A DNA stretch of 56,196 bases, taken from the NCBI RefSeq assembly GCF_004345245.1, contig NZ_SLUQ01000018.1, positions 1 to 56,196 of the forward strand, in the 5' to 3' direction. Every line of letters starts with the position of its first letter. The first letter of the stretch is position 1. This document shows positions 8,023-17,925 of this stretch, piece after piece. Source of the DNA: Rhizobium sp. BK251. Lineage in GTDB: Bacteria; Pseudomonadota; Alphaproteobacteria; Rhizobiales; Rhizobiaceae. The position numbers and the translations under genes were made by a program. The notes beneath the pieces are model-generated. The model was not told the DNA's origin. It ran no database searches and saw only the letters and a list, made by a program, of their open reading frames with translations.

Positions 8023-8691
8023 ATGCCCCACGATCTTCCGAAATCTGCCGCTGATGCGCGAGGTGCGGCGCCCGCTTCGCCTCTGCTCTTCGCATCGCTC
8101 GCCACGGCCTTGGCCGGCTTTCTTGACGCTGTCGGATACCAGCAGCTCAATCACCTCTACGTGTCGTTCATGAGCGGCAACAGCACGCATCTTGGCATGG
8201 CCTTTGCGGCCGGCGAGTGGGCGGACGCAGCCCATGCCGGCTATATCATCGGTGCTTTCGTTGCTGGGGCTTTCCTTGGCACATTGATATCTGATGGAGC
8301 CTCGAGATCGCTGCGAGTCTTGCTTCTCGGGGAGATTGTACTTTGTGTCGCCGCGATCGCTCTGGCATCGGCCGGCTTTCCGACGCATGCCCTGACTTTG
8401 ATTGCGGCCACGATGGGCATGCAGAATGTCATGCACCGCGATATTTCCGGCACGGACGCCGGCAAGAGCTTTATAACCGGTTCGCTCTTCGGCCTCGGGC
8501 AGTCGCTCGCTCGCGTGCTCACGAAGCGGGCAAAGCTGGCCCCTGCTTGCGTGAACGCAGTCTCATGGCTCTCGTTTATCGCGGGCGTCGGTTGCGGCGC
8601 ACTCAGCTTCACCCATTGGGGCGTCATTCCATCGCTGACGCTCGCCTGTCTGGTCCTCGTCTTCATGTTCATTCTGGTATCGGTGATATGA
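8023..8691 (+). CDS. DUF1275 / YoaK-family membrane protein
   Basis: A 222-residue inner-membrane protein with about six hydrophobic segments. The family signature is seen as GFLDAVGYQQLNHLYVSFMSGN (split) near residues 32-53, with the MGMQN motif near 130 and FITGSLFGLG near 148. Its function is unknown; DUF1275 proteins are sometimes proposed to be transporters. It is convergent with the large kinase gene and appears monocistronic. Confidence 0.88.
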   Translation: MPHDLPKSAADARGAAPASPLLFASLATALAGFLDAVGYQQLNHLYVSFMSGNSTHLGMAFAAGEWADAAHAGYIIGAFVAGAFLGTLISDGASRSLRVLLLGEIVLCVAAIALASAGFPTHALTLIAATMGMQNVMHRDISGTDAGKSFITGSLFGLGQSLARVLTKRAKLAPACVNAVSWLSFIAGVGCGALSFTHWGVIPSLTLACLVLVFMFILVSVI

Positions 8692-8809
8692 ACCCTTCAA
8701 ACGCTTGCGCATGCACGCGGACGAAAGGCCATGGGTTAGACGTGGCGGCAATCTCGCTTCCGCGCGGAATGACCATCCATTTCCTTCCATCGAAACTTCG
8801 GCGTATGTC

Positions 8810-11800
8810 TCACCCACTAGAAGATACGGCCATGTCGCCGCCTGCAGGCAGGGCGAACCAGAATATCGTGCCATGCGGTTCGTTGGCCGTGATCCATAGC
8901 CTGCCGCCATGAGATGCCGCGATGGTCTTGCTGATCGCCAGCCCCATTCCCATTCCATGCGACTTGGTTGAGTAGAATGCATCGAAGACCTTGTTGCGGA
9001 TCTCCTGTGGTATTCCTGGTCCGGTGTCATGGACCGCGACAGATATGAGGTTTTCGTCTTGCATGCCCGAGACGATGGTCAGCTCCCGGCGGGTGCCATC
9101 GTTCTCAGCGGCCATGGCTTCGATGGCATTGACGCTGAGATTCAGGATGACCTGCTGAACTTGCACGCGATCCGCGGCAACACGCGGCAGGGCCTCGCCA
9201 AGCCTGATCTGCACCGAGACGTCCTTCTTGAGCGCCTCCGCGCTGATCAGAGATGCCGTTTCGGCAATGATCCCGTTTATGTCCACAGCCTCGGTCTTCG
9301 GCGGCGCCTTCTTGACAAGCGCACGCGTTCGCTCGAGCACCTCACCTGCGCGATGTCCTTCGCTGACGACGCGTTCGAAGGCCCGACGAGCCGCTGTGAT
9401 GTTCGGCGGGTCTGCAGCGAGCCAGTTCAAACCGGCGGAGCCGCTGGTGACGACGCCGACCAACGGCTGCATGACGTCGTGCGAGATCGCCGCCGACAAT
9501 TGCCCGGCCACGGCGACCCTGTTTGCATGCGCGAGTTCCGTCTGAAGCTCCCGATTGCGCCGATCGCTCGTCCTGGCGGAATCTTCGGCACGTTTGCGTT
9601 CGGTCAAGTCAAGAACGTACGAGACACCGCTTTCGAACTCCGTCTCTCCGAAGGCTGCAGCGCCAATCAGGACCGGCACGCGACTGCCGTCCTTTCTGAG
9701 GAACTCTTTCTCCCATGGGCTCGCAATACCGGTCGTCTTTACCTCCTCGGCCTTTCTCGCATCGTTCGCCCATCCCTCCGGGGGCGACAGATCCGTCCAG
9801 CGAAGCCGACCTGCCTCCAGATCCTCGCGGTCGAAGCCCACCATCTCGAGAAACGAGTCATTGGCCTCGAAGATCTCGCCGTCGAGCGTCCACATGAAGA
9901 CACCGATGATGTTGGCGTCGACGAGACGGCGAATCCTGGCTTCCCGTTCCTCCAGATCCCGATAGAGGCGCGTGTTCTCAAGGGCGATGGCGGCGTGCGA
10001 AGCGATCAGTTTCAGGATCGACAGCCTGTTCTGGGTAAAGACGTTGGCCGCCAGATTGTTTTCGAGATGAAGCAGCCCGAGAAGCTTTCCTTGATTGACA
10101 AGCGGGAGCACCAGTAGCGAGCGCACGCGATGCTGACGGATATAGGCGTCCGACGCGAAGGCATGGTCTGCAAGGGCGTTGTCGAGGATCACGGTTTCCC
10201 TCGTCCGGATTACATACTGGACAACGGCTTCCGGAAGCTCGATGGCGGTCTGGAAATCCTCCCGGTGCCGGACGACCACTCCGTTTCCCGTCATCAGAGC
10301 CTCGGCCTCTACTGCATGGCCCGCGCCGCTTGAAAGCATGAGTACTGCGCGCCCCGCCCCGGCGTGTTCGATTGCCGTTCGCATCAACGTGTCGACGAGC
10401 CTTTCGAGAACAATCTCACCCGAGACGGTCTGCGCCACCTTGATCACGGTGGCCAGATCAAGCTGTTCTGCTGCGGCAACGGTCGTGCTGGTGGGAAGCG
10501 TCGCGGGCTGCCCATCGCGAAGGTCCCGGTGCATTTCGTCTAGCTGCTGCACCTTCGCGTTCGCGCCCCAGCGGGCGTAGCAGGCACGGGCCTCCAGCAG
10601 ATAGGAATGCGCCAGATTTTCCGAGCCTTGCCCAGCGTGAAAACGCGCTGCCGTTTCATTGGCAATGGCCTCGTACTGCACGAACCCATTCATGCGGGCT
10701 GTGCGAATGCTCTCATCATAGAGGCGCTGTGCATCGTGCCCGCGGCCTTCCAGCCGGGCGATCTCCGCCGCGACCAGAACATGCTTGTCGTCGAAGCTCG
10801 GAGAGCGGGCCTCCTGCGCCCACATGCGCAGTTGGGCATGATGCCCGGCGATTTCCGCAGACATCGCTTCGCGCTCGATTTCCGGAGCCCGATCAGCGAG
10901 CGCGGCCAGGGCCAATGCGGAGAAGTAGTGGTAGTCCATCTGCTCGATCTGCATGTTCCTGATCGAGGGGTTGGAACGAACCTTGGCGGCGGCGGCCAAG
11001 GCCGCCTCGTACTCTCCCGCCAGCACGTGCACCATCGTCTTGCGTGTCCAGTACCACCATATGACGACCGAATTCTGCGAGGCCGCGAGGCTCTCCTCGA
11101 ACGCAGCCTCGTCGAAATCGTCGCCGTCATAGCTGGCCAGGTTACGCGTGCGCCCGCTCAGGCTCGCTACCGCCCGTTCCGTGGAGACGATGAGATCGAC
11201 CCCCGCACGGAAGCCGGTCTTACGGGCAAAATCGAGCGCCTGCTGGCACTCCCCATCGACCTCCTTGAGATTCTGGCCGCTCAAGAAGACGTGCAGAACA
11301 ATCACCGCAGCCTCGAAGCAGGCGTAGTAGAGGTCGCCCGCCTCGACCCCTCCTCGGAACGCGGACCGCAGCCAGTCAAGTGCCGTCGGCAAGGGTTCCG
11401 TCCAGGCGGCCGCAAGCCCTGTCAGGTGATTGACCCGCGCTATATCGACCGCGACATTGCGTTCGGCCGCGAGACGACCTGCCAGCTTCGCTATTCGATA
11501 CCCGTCCTCGTAACAGCCGAATGCAGGACCAATGGCGTAGCCCAGCAAGACAAGTCCCTGCGCCGAGGTACTCGCCGTGCCTCGTTCCAGGCAGAGATTG
11601 ATCATCCGGCAGATCACGAGGATCGTCATGTTGAAGTTGGAGAAATAGGCCGGCGGCTGCATCTCGGCCAATAGACGCATTGCCGCCAGCGCCTTCGGAT
11701 CGGTCGTTGGCGGCAGATCCGCAAAGGTTTCTATCGGAAGGCCTTGCAGGTTTTCCAGGATCGCGTCGTATTCGCGCTGCACGTCGACCCAGGTCGGAGA

Positions 11801-14359
11801 GGAGGGCAGCTCGATTCCCAGAAGCCTCAGGCCCTCGATGGCGTTCTCGACCGCCCCGCGATTATCCGACTTGACGACACAAAGTTCGACCTTGATGCGA
11901 TAGATCGCTGCCCTGTCCACATCCGTTGTCTGTCGCGCCAGCAGCGACTCGATTATCCGATCGGTCCCATCGATGTCACCGCTGCGGAACGCGCATTCGG
12001 CATGCTCCAGCGCCAGGGCGAAGGCAAGGTCGTAGTCCGTTCGCCACCCTGTTTCGCCGAGCTGTGCCCTGCCCCGTGCGATACAGACGCAGGCAGCGGC
12101 ATAAGCCGCGGACGCCTTCGCCTTCCGGCCTGCGCGCAGGTTTAGGGAGGCGACGGCAGCCCTTTCCGATTGGGAGGCATTGGCGGTTTCGCCACGGTTG
12201 AACTGGTTGACGATGTCGAAGATATTCGCCTCGATCTCGTCCTCATCGAGCGTTGCCAACAGTCGAGAGCCGATTGCCCAGTGGGTCGCTCCCCTCTCCT
12301 GCTCGGGAATGGTGGAATAGGCGGCCTCATGAACGCGGTCGTGCGCAAACGAGTACGCATCCTCGACCTGGAGAAGCAGGCCCGCGCGAAAAGCCTCCTG
12401 CAAGAACGTCTGCGTCTCGTTCCCGGAGAAGTCGGTCATCCGTTGGAAAGTCGCTATCTTGACGTTGCTGCCAATGCCAGCGAGTTGCTTCAGAGCCTGT
12501 TGCGAACCGTCGGAGAGGCGGCTGAGCCGCTCAACCATGAGGTCCACGACGCTGCCACTGACATACTTGGCACCGATGCGGTCGATATCCCACTGCCACC
12601 GTGACGCGCTTAAATCGTAGTAGAGCAAATTCTCGTCCACCAGGGAGGCGACGAATTGCGTGGTGAAGAACGGGTTGCCCCCCGTTTTAGCGAAGACGAT
12701 CCGTGCAAGAGGCTTCACTCTTTCCCCTTGATCCTCCAGTGCATCGGCAATCATGCGGCCGACGTCGTCCACATCGACGCCGCGCAACGCGATCTCCTCG
12801 ATGGGAATTCCGGACCGACGGATCGCTTCGAGCCGCGCGGACAGAGGATGGTCGGGACCGACTTCATTGTCCCGGTAAGCACCGACCAACAAAAGGCTGC
12901 CAAGCTCGGTCTCGTCGGTCAGGCTCTCGAATATGTCCAACGTGGCGACATCGAGCCACTGAAGATCGTCGAGGAACAGCACGAGAGGATGCTCAGGACG
13001 CGCAAACACCCCGATAAGCTGCCGAAACACCTGGCGAAAGCGCTTCTGCGCCTCCGGTCCGGACAGGTCTGGCACGGGCGGCGGCTCTCCGATGACGTGT
13101 GTGAGTTCGGGAATGAGGTTCACCATCAAGCGGCCGTTGAAGCCCAGGGCTTGAGAAAGCGCAGTGCGCCATGGCGCAAGCTCGACGTTGCTCTTGCCGA
13201 GCAATTGCCGAACCAGACCCTGAAACGCCTGCGCGAGCGTCGCGTAAGGGATGTCGCGCTTGTATTGGTCGAACTTGCCGACGGCGAACAGTCCGCGCGC
13301 CGGCACCAGGGACTTATGCAGCTCGTTGACGACCGATGACTTGCCGATACCCGAATAGCCCGACACGAGCACCAGTCCGGGCGCGCCCGTCGTCACAACA
13401 CGTTCGAAAGCGGCGCCAAGGCGGTTGATCTCCTGCTCTCGACCATAGAGCTTCTCGTGAAAGATCAACTGGTCTGGAGCTTCGCTTGCTCCGAGATCGA
13501 AGGGAGGGATAGTGCCGTGCGCCTCCCACTCGGTCAGGCAGCGGCGAAGATCCGACCGCAGTCCCGCGGCGCTGCGGTAGCGATCCTCGGCGGCCTTGGC
13601 CAGCAACTTCATGATAATTGCAGAGAGCTGCGTCGGGATTCCGGGCCGCCTGTCGCTGGGAGAGGCCGGTTGGCGCGCGATATGGCAATGGATCCATTCC
13701 ATTGGATCGGAGGCAACGAATGGGAGGACGCCGGTGAGTGCCTCGTAGAGCGTAACGCCAAGGGCATAGAGGTCGCTGCGAGTGTCGATCGAGCGGTTCA
13801 TCCGGCCCGTCTGCTCGGGTGCCATGTAGGCGAAGGTGCCCGCAATCACCTCGGGCGGCGCGGGCGTCTGACGCTCCCTTGGAAGCCGTGAGGCGATGCC
13901 AAAGCCCGTCAGCCACGCGCGGTCCCCCGAGGGGGTGACCAGGATGTTGCCGGGTTTGATATCCTTATGCAGCAAACCGGCCTCGTGCATGCGTGCGACC
14001 GCATCCGAGATCGCAATGGCAAGTCGCAGAAATGACCGGATTTCGACGGGAGCTCCGATGAGACGCTTCAGGCATTCGCCGCCGGGATCCTCGAGAATAA
14101 GGCATGCGACCCCGTTTGTGTCCACGAGCCTTGCAGGGCGAGCTGCCCACGAACTGTCCAGGTGAGGTCTGAGGCCGTGCTCGTTGTTCAGCCGCGCCAC
14201 CAGCTCCCGCGACGAATGCCCAGCAACGGGGCCGGAGACAAGAAGTGAGCTCGAACCGGCGATAGTGCTTGCGCCTCTGAGAAGAACCCGTGCCCCGTCC
14301 TCTGAAACGACATGATAGGTGATTTTCTCATCGTCGCGTGTCCAGTCCGGTAGAGTCAT
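8810..14359 (-). CDS. Giant kinase-like / AAA ATPase / GAF / PAS / histidine kinase sensor protein
   Basis: A protein of 1849 residues. Residues ~10-285 form a Ser/Thr kinase-like domain with catalytic-loop HKDIKPGN (131-138), but the DFG motif reads TGFG (151-154) and no clear ATP-binding Lys is seen, so it may be a pseudokinase. An AAA/STAND ATPase follows, with Walker A GYSGIGKSS (334-342) and Walker B LVLFLDDLQWLD (~459-470). A long TPR-like helical region leads to GAF (~1300-1470) and PAS (~1472-1600). The histidine kinase has His1627 in AAISHDVMQPL, an N box near 1740 and a G box HDTGPGIP near 1777. No membrane segment is evident, so it should be a cytosolic sensor. Its cognate regulator is not adjacent; the response regulators at 1-4.6 kb are candidates by inference. 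Confidence 0.92.
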   Translation of the reverse strand: MTLPDWTRDDEKITYHVVSEDGARVLLRGASTIAGSSSLLVSGPVAGHSSRELVARLNNEHGLRPHLDSSWAARPARLVDTNGVACLILEDPGGECLKRLIGAPVEIRSFLRLAIAISDAVARMHEAGLLHKDIKPGNILVTPSGDRAWLTGFGIASRLPRERQTPAPPEVIAGTFAYMAPEQTGRMNRSIDTRSDLYALGVTLYEALTGVLPFVASDPMEWIHCHIARQPASPSDRRPGIPTQLSAIIMKLLAKAAEDRYRSAAGLRSDLRRCLTEWEAHGTIPPFDLGASEAPDQLIFHEKLYGREQEINRLGAAFERVVTTGAPGLVLVSGYSGIGKSSVVNELHKSLVPARGLFAVGKFDQYKRDIPYATLAQAFQGLVRQLLGKSNVELAPWRTALSQALGFNGRLMVNLIPELTHVIGEPPPVPDLSGPEAQKRFRQVFRQLIGVFARPEHPLVLFLDDLQWLDVATLDIFESLTDETELGSLLLVGAYRDNEVGPDHPLSARLEAIRRSGIPIEEIALRGVDVDDVGRMIADALEDQGERVKPLARIVFAKTGGNPFFTTQFVASLVDENLLYYDLSASRWQWDIDRIGAKYVSGSVVDLMVERLSRLSDGSQQALKQLAGIGSNVKIATFQRMTDFSGNETQTFLQEAFRAGLLLQVEDAYSFAHDRVHEAAYSTIPEQERGATHWAIGSRLLATLDEDEIEANIFDIVNQFNRGETANASQSERAAVASLNLRAGRKAKASAAYAAACVCIARGRAQLGETGWRTDYDLAFALALEHAECAFRSGDIDGTDRIIESLLARQTTDVDRAAIYRIKVELCVVKSDNRGAVENAIEGLRLLGIELPSSPTWVDVQREYDAILENLQGLPIETFADLPPTTDPKALAAMRLLAEMQPPAYFSNFNMTILVICRMINLCLERGTASTSAQGLVLLGYAIGPAFGCYEDGYRIAKLAGRLAAERNVAVDIARVNHLTGLAAAWTEPLPTALDWLRSAFRGGVEAGDLYYACFEAAVIVLHVFLSGQNLKEVDGECQQALDFARKTGFRAGVDLIVSTERAVASLSGRTRNLASYDGDDFDEAAFEESLAASQNSVVIWWYWTRKTMVHVLAGEYEAALAAAAKVRSNPSIRNMQIEQMDYHYFSALALAALADRAPEIEREAMSAEIAGHHAQLRMWAQEARSPSFDDKHVLVAAEIARLEGRGHDAQRLYDESIRTARMNGFVQYEAIANETAARFHAGQGSENLAHSYLLEARACYARWGANAKVQQLDEMHRDLRDGQPATLPTSTTVAAAEQLDLATVIKVAQTVSGEIVLERLVDTLMRTAIEHAGAGRAVLMLSSGAGHAVEAEALMTGNGVVVRHREDFQTAIELPEAVVQYVIRTRETVILDNALADHAFASDAYIRQHRVRSLLVLPLVNQGKLLGLLHLENNLAANVFTQNRLSILKLIASHAAIALENTRLYRDLEEREARIRRLVDANIIGVFMWTLDGEIFEANDSFLEMVGFDREDLEAGRLRWTDLSPPEGWANDARKAEEVKTTGIASPWEKEFLRKDGSRVPVLIGAAAFGETEFESGVSYVLDLTERKRAEDSARTSDRRNRELQTELAHANRVAVAGQLSAAISHDVMQPLVGVVTSGSAGLNWLAADPPNITAARRAFERVVSEGHRAGEVLERTRALVKKAPPKTEAVDINGIIAETASLISAEALKKDVSVQIRLGEALPRVAADRVQVQQVILNLSVNAIEAMAAENDGTRRELTIVSGMQDENLISVAVHDTGPGIPQEIRNKVFDAFYSTKSHGMGMGLAISKTIAASHGGRLWITANEPHGTIFWFALPAGGDMAVSSSG

Positions 14360-14505
14360 GTCCCCAGTCCATTCCCCTTGGATGCGATCGCACTATCGAT
14401 ATCCGAATACTCTATCGCGTTTGTCAGCAATCTTGAAGATAGCCTTAGGTGTTGGCCGAGACGGCGAAGGAAGGCTGCGGACACGCTATAGTCCGCCGCG
14501 AGATC

Positions 14506-15300
14506 TCAATCCCACGCGCCCCGTGCGTACGACTCGTCGACATAGGCTGGATACTCGACCTTGGCCCTTTCGGGGAAGCCCGGATCCAGTTCGAACGCAG
14601 ATGCCTGCTTGGTGTCCTGGGTTGTCGCGATGATCTGACCTGCCGGATCGACTGCAAAACCGCCGCCCCCGAACAACCTGTTCCTGGAATCGCGGGGCTG
14701 CCATCGGTTGGACGTTGCGACGTAGGCGCCGGCCGATACTGCGGCCATCGTTGCCGCGGTCTGCCAAAGGAACCGGTTCTCGCCGGTCGCCCGAGGCGCC
14801 ACGATCAGTTCGACGCCCTTCCGGCCGAGGTCTCGCGCATGGTTCGAGAACATCAACTCCGTGCAGAGCAGCACTCCGACCCGGAGGCCGCCGACAAGGG
14901 CCGTCTCAAATCCGGGGATATGCGGGCGAAACCAGTCCGCTTCCTCCCAGCCCGGCTCGGCCGGAAAAAGGTGCTTGTGATGGAGTACCGTATAACGCCC
15001 GCCTTCCAGCGCGAAAGCCTCGTTTGCGAGCCGTTCGACTCCCATGACAGGTCGCGACGAGATGATGGAAGGAACGTCCAACTGCTTCAGAGACTGAAGC
15101 CCCTCCTCGTGCAGGTCTACCCATCGCGCAGCCGCATCACGGTCGAATCCTTTGGCCTTCGGCAGCCAGTGTCCGAACGGCATCTCGTTGGTGACGAGAA
15201 GATCGGCACCGGCCCCGCTGATCTCGCGTCTTATCGTCTCCCACTCGGCCCCTCCTGGTAGCAGGCCATCGGGCCATTCGACGATCGCCACTTTCGTCAT
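14506..15300 (-). CDS. Carbon-nitrogen hydrolase (nitrilase superfamily)
   Basis: A 264-residue amidase/nitrilase-superfamily enzyme that cleaves non-peptide C-N bonds. The catalytic Glu-Lys-Cys triad is visible: Glu39 in LVTNEMPFG, Lys109 in LHHKHLFP and Cys146 in GVLLCTELMF. The start MTKVAIVEW at 15300 is preferred over one ten codons upstream because GGAG is correctly spaced before it. It lies downstream of the AraC-family gene on the same strand with about 55 bp between them, so the two may be co-transcribed. Confidence 0.88.
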   Translation of the reverse strand: MTKVAIVEWPDGLLPGGAEWETIRREISGAGADLLVTNEMPFGHWLPKAKGFDRDAAARWVDLHEEGLQSLKQLDVPSIISSRPVMGVERLANEAFALEGGRYTVLHHKHLFPAEPGWEEADWFRPHIPGFETALVGGLRVGVLLCTELMFSNHARDLGRKGVELIVAPRATGENRFLWQTAATMAAVSAGAYVATSNRWQPRDSRNRLFGGGGFAVDPAGQIIATTQDTKQASAFELDPGFPERAKVEYPAYVDESYARGAWD

Positions 15301-15354
15301 CCTCGCTCCATCTGTCTTTCGCACAATCACCCCAATCTCCTCATATTAGGTCGA

Positions 15355-16311
15355 TTAGATCTCCGGGAGCGCCGCCGCCTCGACCTGGAGCTTCTCACGT
15401 CCCATCGTAGCCTTTCTGAAGGCACTGGGTTTTGAGCCGGTGACCTTCTTGAACGCCTTCGTGAACGCCGCTTCCGACTCGTAACCGACGCTTCGCGCTA
15501 TCCCCGCAATCCGCAGCGAGCTGGTCTCCATCAGCCTGCTTGCCATGTGGATCCTCCAGTCCGTCACATAGCCGAGCGGCGTCTGGCCGACCAGGTTGCG
15601 GAACCGAGCGGCAAAGGCTGAGCGTGACATCCCGGCTGTCTTAGCAAGCATCTCCACGGTCCAAGTCCTCTTCGGGTCGGCATGGATTGCTCTGAGGGCC
15701 GGAGCCAGGTTCTTGTCGGCGGCAGCAGCGAGCCATCCCTTTTTGGGCATTGAACACTCGTCGATCAGCGCGCGCACCGAATGGATGAACAGGAGCTCGA
15801 ATAGCCGTGCGGCGGCCGCTTCCGAGCCCAGTCGAAGGTTTTCGGTCTCTGCGGCAAGAAGATCGAGGACTGACTGAAATGCCGCCGTTCTCTGCTGCTC
15901 CCGCTTGAGGTGGAGCAATGGCGGAAGAACGCATAGGAGCGGCTTCGCATCCATGCGATCGATCTCGAAAAATCCACTGACGAAAGTGGACGCTGGACCG
16001 TCACCGCTAAGGCGGATGTAACTGCCTACCCGCATGGCCTCGACGTCGACACAAGCCATCCTCGTCGAGCCTTGGTGGTCGTAGAGCTGATAGGGCTCGT
16101 CGGCGAGGATTATGAATACGTCACCGCTTTTCAGTCGAATAGGCTCCGGGTTGCTTCGCGTCGTCAAGACACCTGTTCCATCCACCACCAGCCCGAACTT
16201 GATCGCGGGCTCGCCGCCCGACTCCAAGCCCCATGGGGCATGGGCGTCGAGACGCGTGAAGCCCGATCTGCGAACACGCATAGAAGAGAACATTTCCGTC
16301 AGAGGGTCCAT
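15355..16311 (-). CDS. AraC-family transcriptional regulator with cupin_6-type sensor
   Basis: A 318-residue regulator. The N-terminal ~200 residues resemble the AraC-binding cupin type found in proteins beginning MDPL. The C-terminal ~100 residues carry two helix-turn-helix units, around VEMLAKTAGMSRSAFAARF and IARSVGYESEAAFTKAFKK. The ATG at 16311 matches the usual family start; the frame is open upstream to 16557 without a better ribosome site. It is divergent from the NTF2-like gene, whose promoter it probably controls. Confidence 0.88.
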   Translation of the reverse strand: MDPLTEMFSSMRVRRSGFTRLDAHAPWGLESGGEPAIKFGLVVDGTGVLTTRSNPEPIRLKSGDVFIILADEPYQLYDHQGSTRMACVDVEAMRVGSYIRLSGDGPASTFVSGFFEIDRMDAKPLLCVLPPLLHLKREQQRTAAFQSVLDLLAAETENLRLGSEAAAARLFELLFIHSVRALIDECSMPKKGWLAAAADKNLAPALRAIHADPKRTWTVEMLAKTAGMSRSAFAARFRNLVGQTPLGYVTDWRIHMASRLMETSSLRIAGIARSVGYESEAAFTKAFKKVTGSKPSAFRKATMGREKLQVEAAALPEI

Positions 16312-16414
16312 GTTACAAGTTCCCATAATGGACGATCGCGCCAGAAATTGAGACGATACAGACTGAAGGCTACTGGCTGCGGTCGCTATATGGTGCCGGG
16401 AAAGGAGATTGCCA

Positions 16415-16864
16415 ATGCAAGACCAACTCACGCTGATAAATGCGATCCGGGTCCAGAAGGCAAAATACTGTCGCTTCGTGGACACAAAGAGATGGGACGA
16501 TCTAGCCGATCTTCTCGTGGAAAAGCCCAAGTTGCGCTTCTTCGGTCCTGACAGCACGCTGCTCTATGGGTTCGACTCGACGGCGGAATGGATCCAGCTC
16601 ATGAGGAACTACCTGGACGGAGCTCACACGATCCACCAGGTGCACAACGGCGAGATCGAGATCATCTCGGACAGCGAGGTCCGTGCGATCTGGTCGATGG
16701 AAGACTATCTCATTCTCGCGGAAGGCGGCGATCGCCCCGCATCGATGCACGGCTACGGCCACTATCACGAGACCTGGCGGTTCGTGGGCGGACGCTGGCG
16801 CCTGGCCGAACTCGAGCTCCGACGAACCATTCTCGAAATCAAGCCGAGGCAGCAGCTCCAATAG
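16415..16864 (+). CDS. SnoaL/NTF2-like protein
   Basis: A 149-residue cystatin-fold protein of the nuclear transport factor 2/SnoaL type. The N-terminal helix has KAKYCRFVDTKRWDDLADLL, followed by the HQVHNGEIEI strand and a C-terminal HYHETWRFVGGRWRL sheet. Members act as small isomerases, dehydratases or ring-hydroxylation subunits; which applies here is not clear. The ATG at 16415 has AAAGGAG upstream. An SDR gene follows on the same strand after about 157 bp. Confidence 0.83.
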   Translation: MQDQLTLINAIRVQKAKYCRFVDTKRWDDLADLLVEKPKLRFFGPDSTLLYGFDSTAEWIQLMRNYLDGAHTIHQVHNGEIEIISDSEVRAIWSMEDYLILAEGGDRPASMHGYGHYHETWRFVGGRWRLAELELRRTILEIKPRQQLQ

Positions 16865-17021
16865 CCCGCTCGCCAGTTAGACCCGGCGCTGTCGGCGCTC
16901 ATCCGGACAAGGGATAAGCACCCATCCCGCGAACGCCTCCGCGGCACGCCACCCTGAATTCAGCAACACCACCATCATCCATCAAACCGCGGTCGCGAGC
17001 GCGTCCGCAGGAAGGAAACCT

Positions 17022-17864
17022 GTGAGCACTAAAACCTGGTTCATTACCGGCGCGTCGAGCGGGCTCGGAGCGGCCACCGCCAACGCGGCTTTGCGCGCCG
17101 GCTATCGCGTGGCGGTTACTGCGAGGGACAAGGCGCGTCTCAAGACGCTGGCCGAAGCGCATCCTGATGCCGTGCTGCCGCTATCGATGGATCTCACCAA
17201 GCCATCGGAAATCAAAGCCGCCATTGCAGCGGCAGAGGAATGGCATGGCGGCATCGACGTTCTCATGAACAACGCCGCCCTCGGTTATAAGGCTGCCATT
17301 GAAGAAGGCGAGGAACACAATATCCGGACGCTGTTCGACACCAATGTCTTTGGCGTCGTGAACACCATCCAGGCGGCTCTGCCCGGCATGCGTGCCCGAG
17401 CAAGCGGCACGATCATTAACGTATCGTCGACGGCGGGCGTCGTCTCCATGCCGGGACTGGGCTACTACAGTTCGTCTAAGCATGCATTGGAAGCTGTTAG
17501 CGACGCACTGTACGTAGAGGTCGCACCGCTTGGCATCAAGGTGGCGACCATCGAGCCGGGCGGTTTTCGCACCGGTATCGCCGGGCGCAATCTGCTGAGC
17601 CCCAGGATCGAAGCCTACGACGCCACGGCACACAAGATCATGGATATCCTGACCGCCGAAAACGAGGACGCCTACGCGCCCGGCGATCCCGTTCGCATGG
17701 CCGAAATACTCGTCGAGCTGGTGAAGTCCGGCGACATGCCCCGACAGCTCATCATGGGCGCCGACAGTTGGACGGCAATCATGACCAAGCTCGATGCATT
17801 GCGCGCCGAGTACGAGAAGTGGAAGGACGTCTCGTACAGCACCTATTTCTCTGGACGCGGCTGA
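17022..17864 (+). CDS. Short-chain dehydrogenase/reductase (SDR)
   Basis: A 280-residue classical SDR. The cofactor motif is TGASSGLG (residues ~9-16), the NNAA motif is near 85, the catalytic Ser is in INVSSTAG, and the Tyr-Lys pair is in YYSSSKHA. The GTG start at 17022 has AGGAAGGA upstream. It is probably an NADP-dependent oxidoreductase of unknown substrate, and is likely controlled with the NTF2-like gene by the AraC protein. Confidence 0.9.
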   Translation: MSTKTWFITGASSGLGAATANAALRAGYRVAVTARDKARLKTLAEAHPDAVLPLSMDLTKPSEIKAAIAAAEEWHGGIDVLMNNAALGYKAAIEEGEEHNIRTLFDTNVFGVVNTIQAALPGMRARASGTIINVSSTAGVVSMPGLGYYSSSKHALEAVSDALYVEVAPLGIKVATIEPGGFRTGIAGRNLLSPRIEAYDATAHKIMDILTAENEDAYAPGDPVRMAEILVELVKSGDMPRQLIMGADSWTAIMTKLDALRAEYEKWKDVSYSTYFSGRG

Positions 17865-17883
17865 CTGCATAGCGCGCCGAAGG

Positions 17884-17925
17884 CCGGTCCCGGCAAGGGA
17901 TGGGCTTCCATTGCCCGGCGACCGG
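17884..17925 (+). terminator. Hairpin terminator candidate after the SDR gene
   Basis: CCGGTC (17884-17889) pairs with GACCGG (17920-17925), and inner CGGCAA pairs imperfectly with TTGCCCG. The hairpin begins 20 bp after the stop codon. No T-run follows. Confidence 0.4.

Noticed and set aside
9029..11674. Plus-strand frames of 362 and 355 codons
   Set aside because: Both lie antisense to the giant sensor kinase, lack motifs, and reflect high-GC codon use on the other strand.
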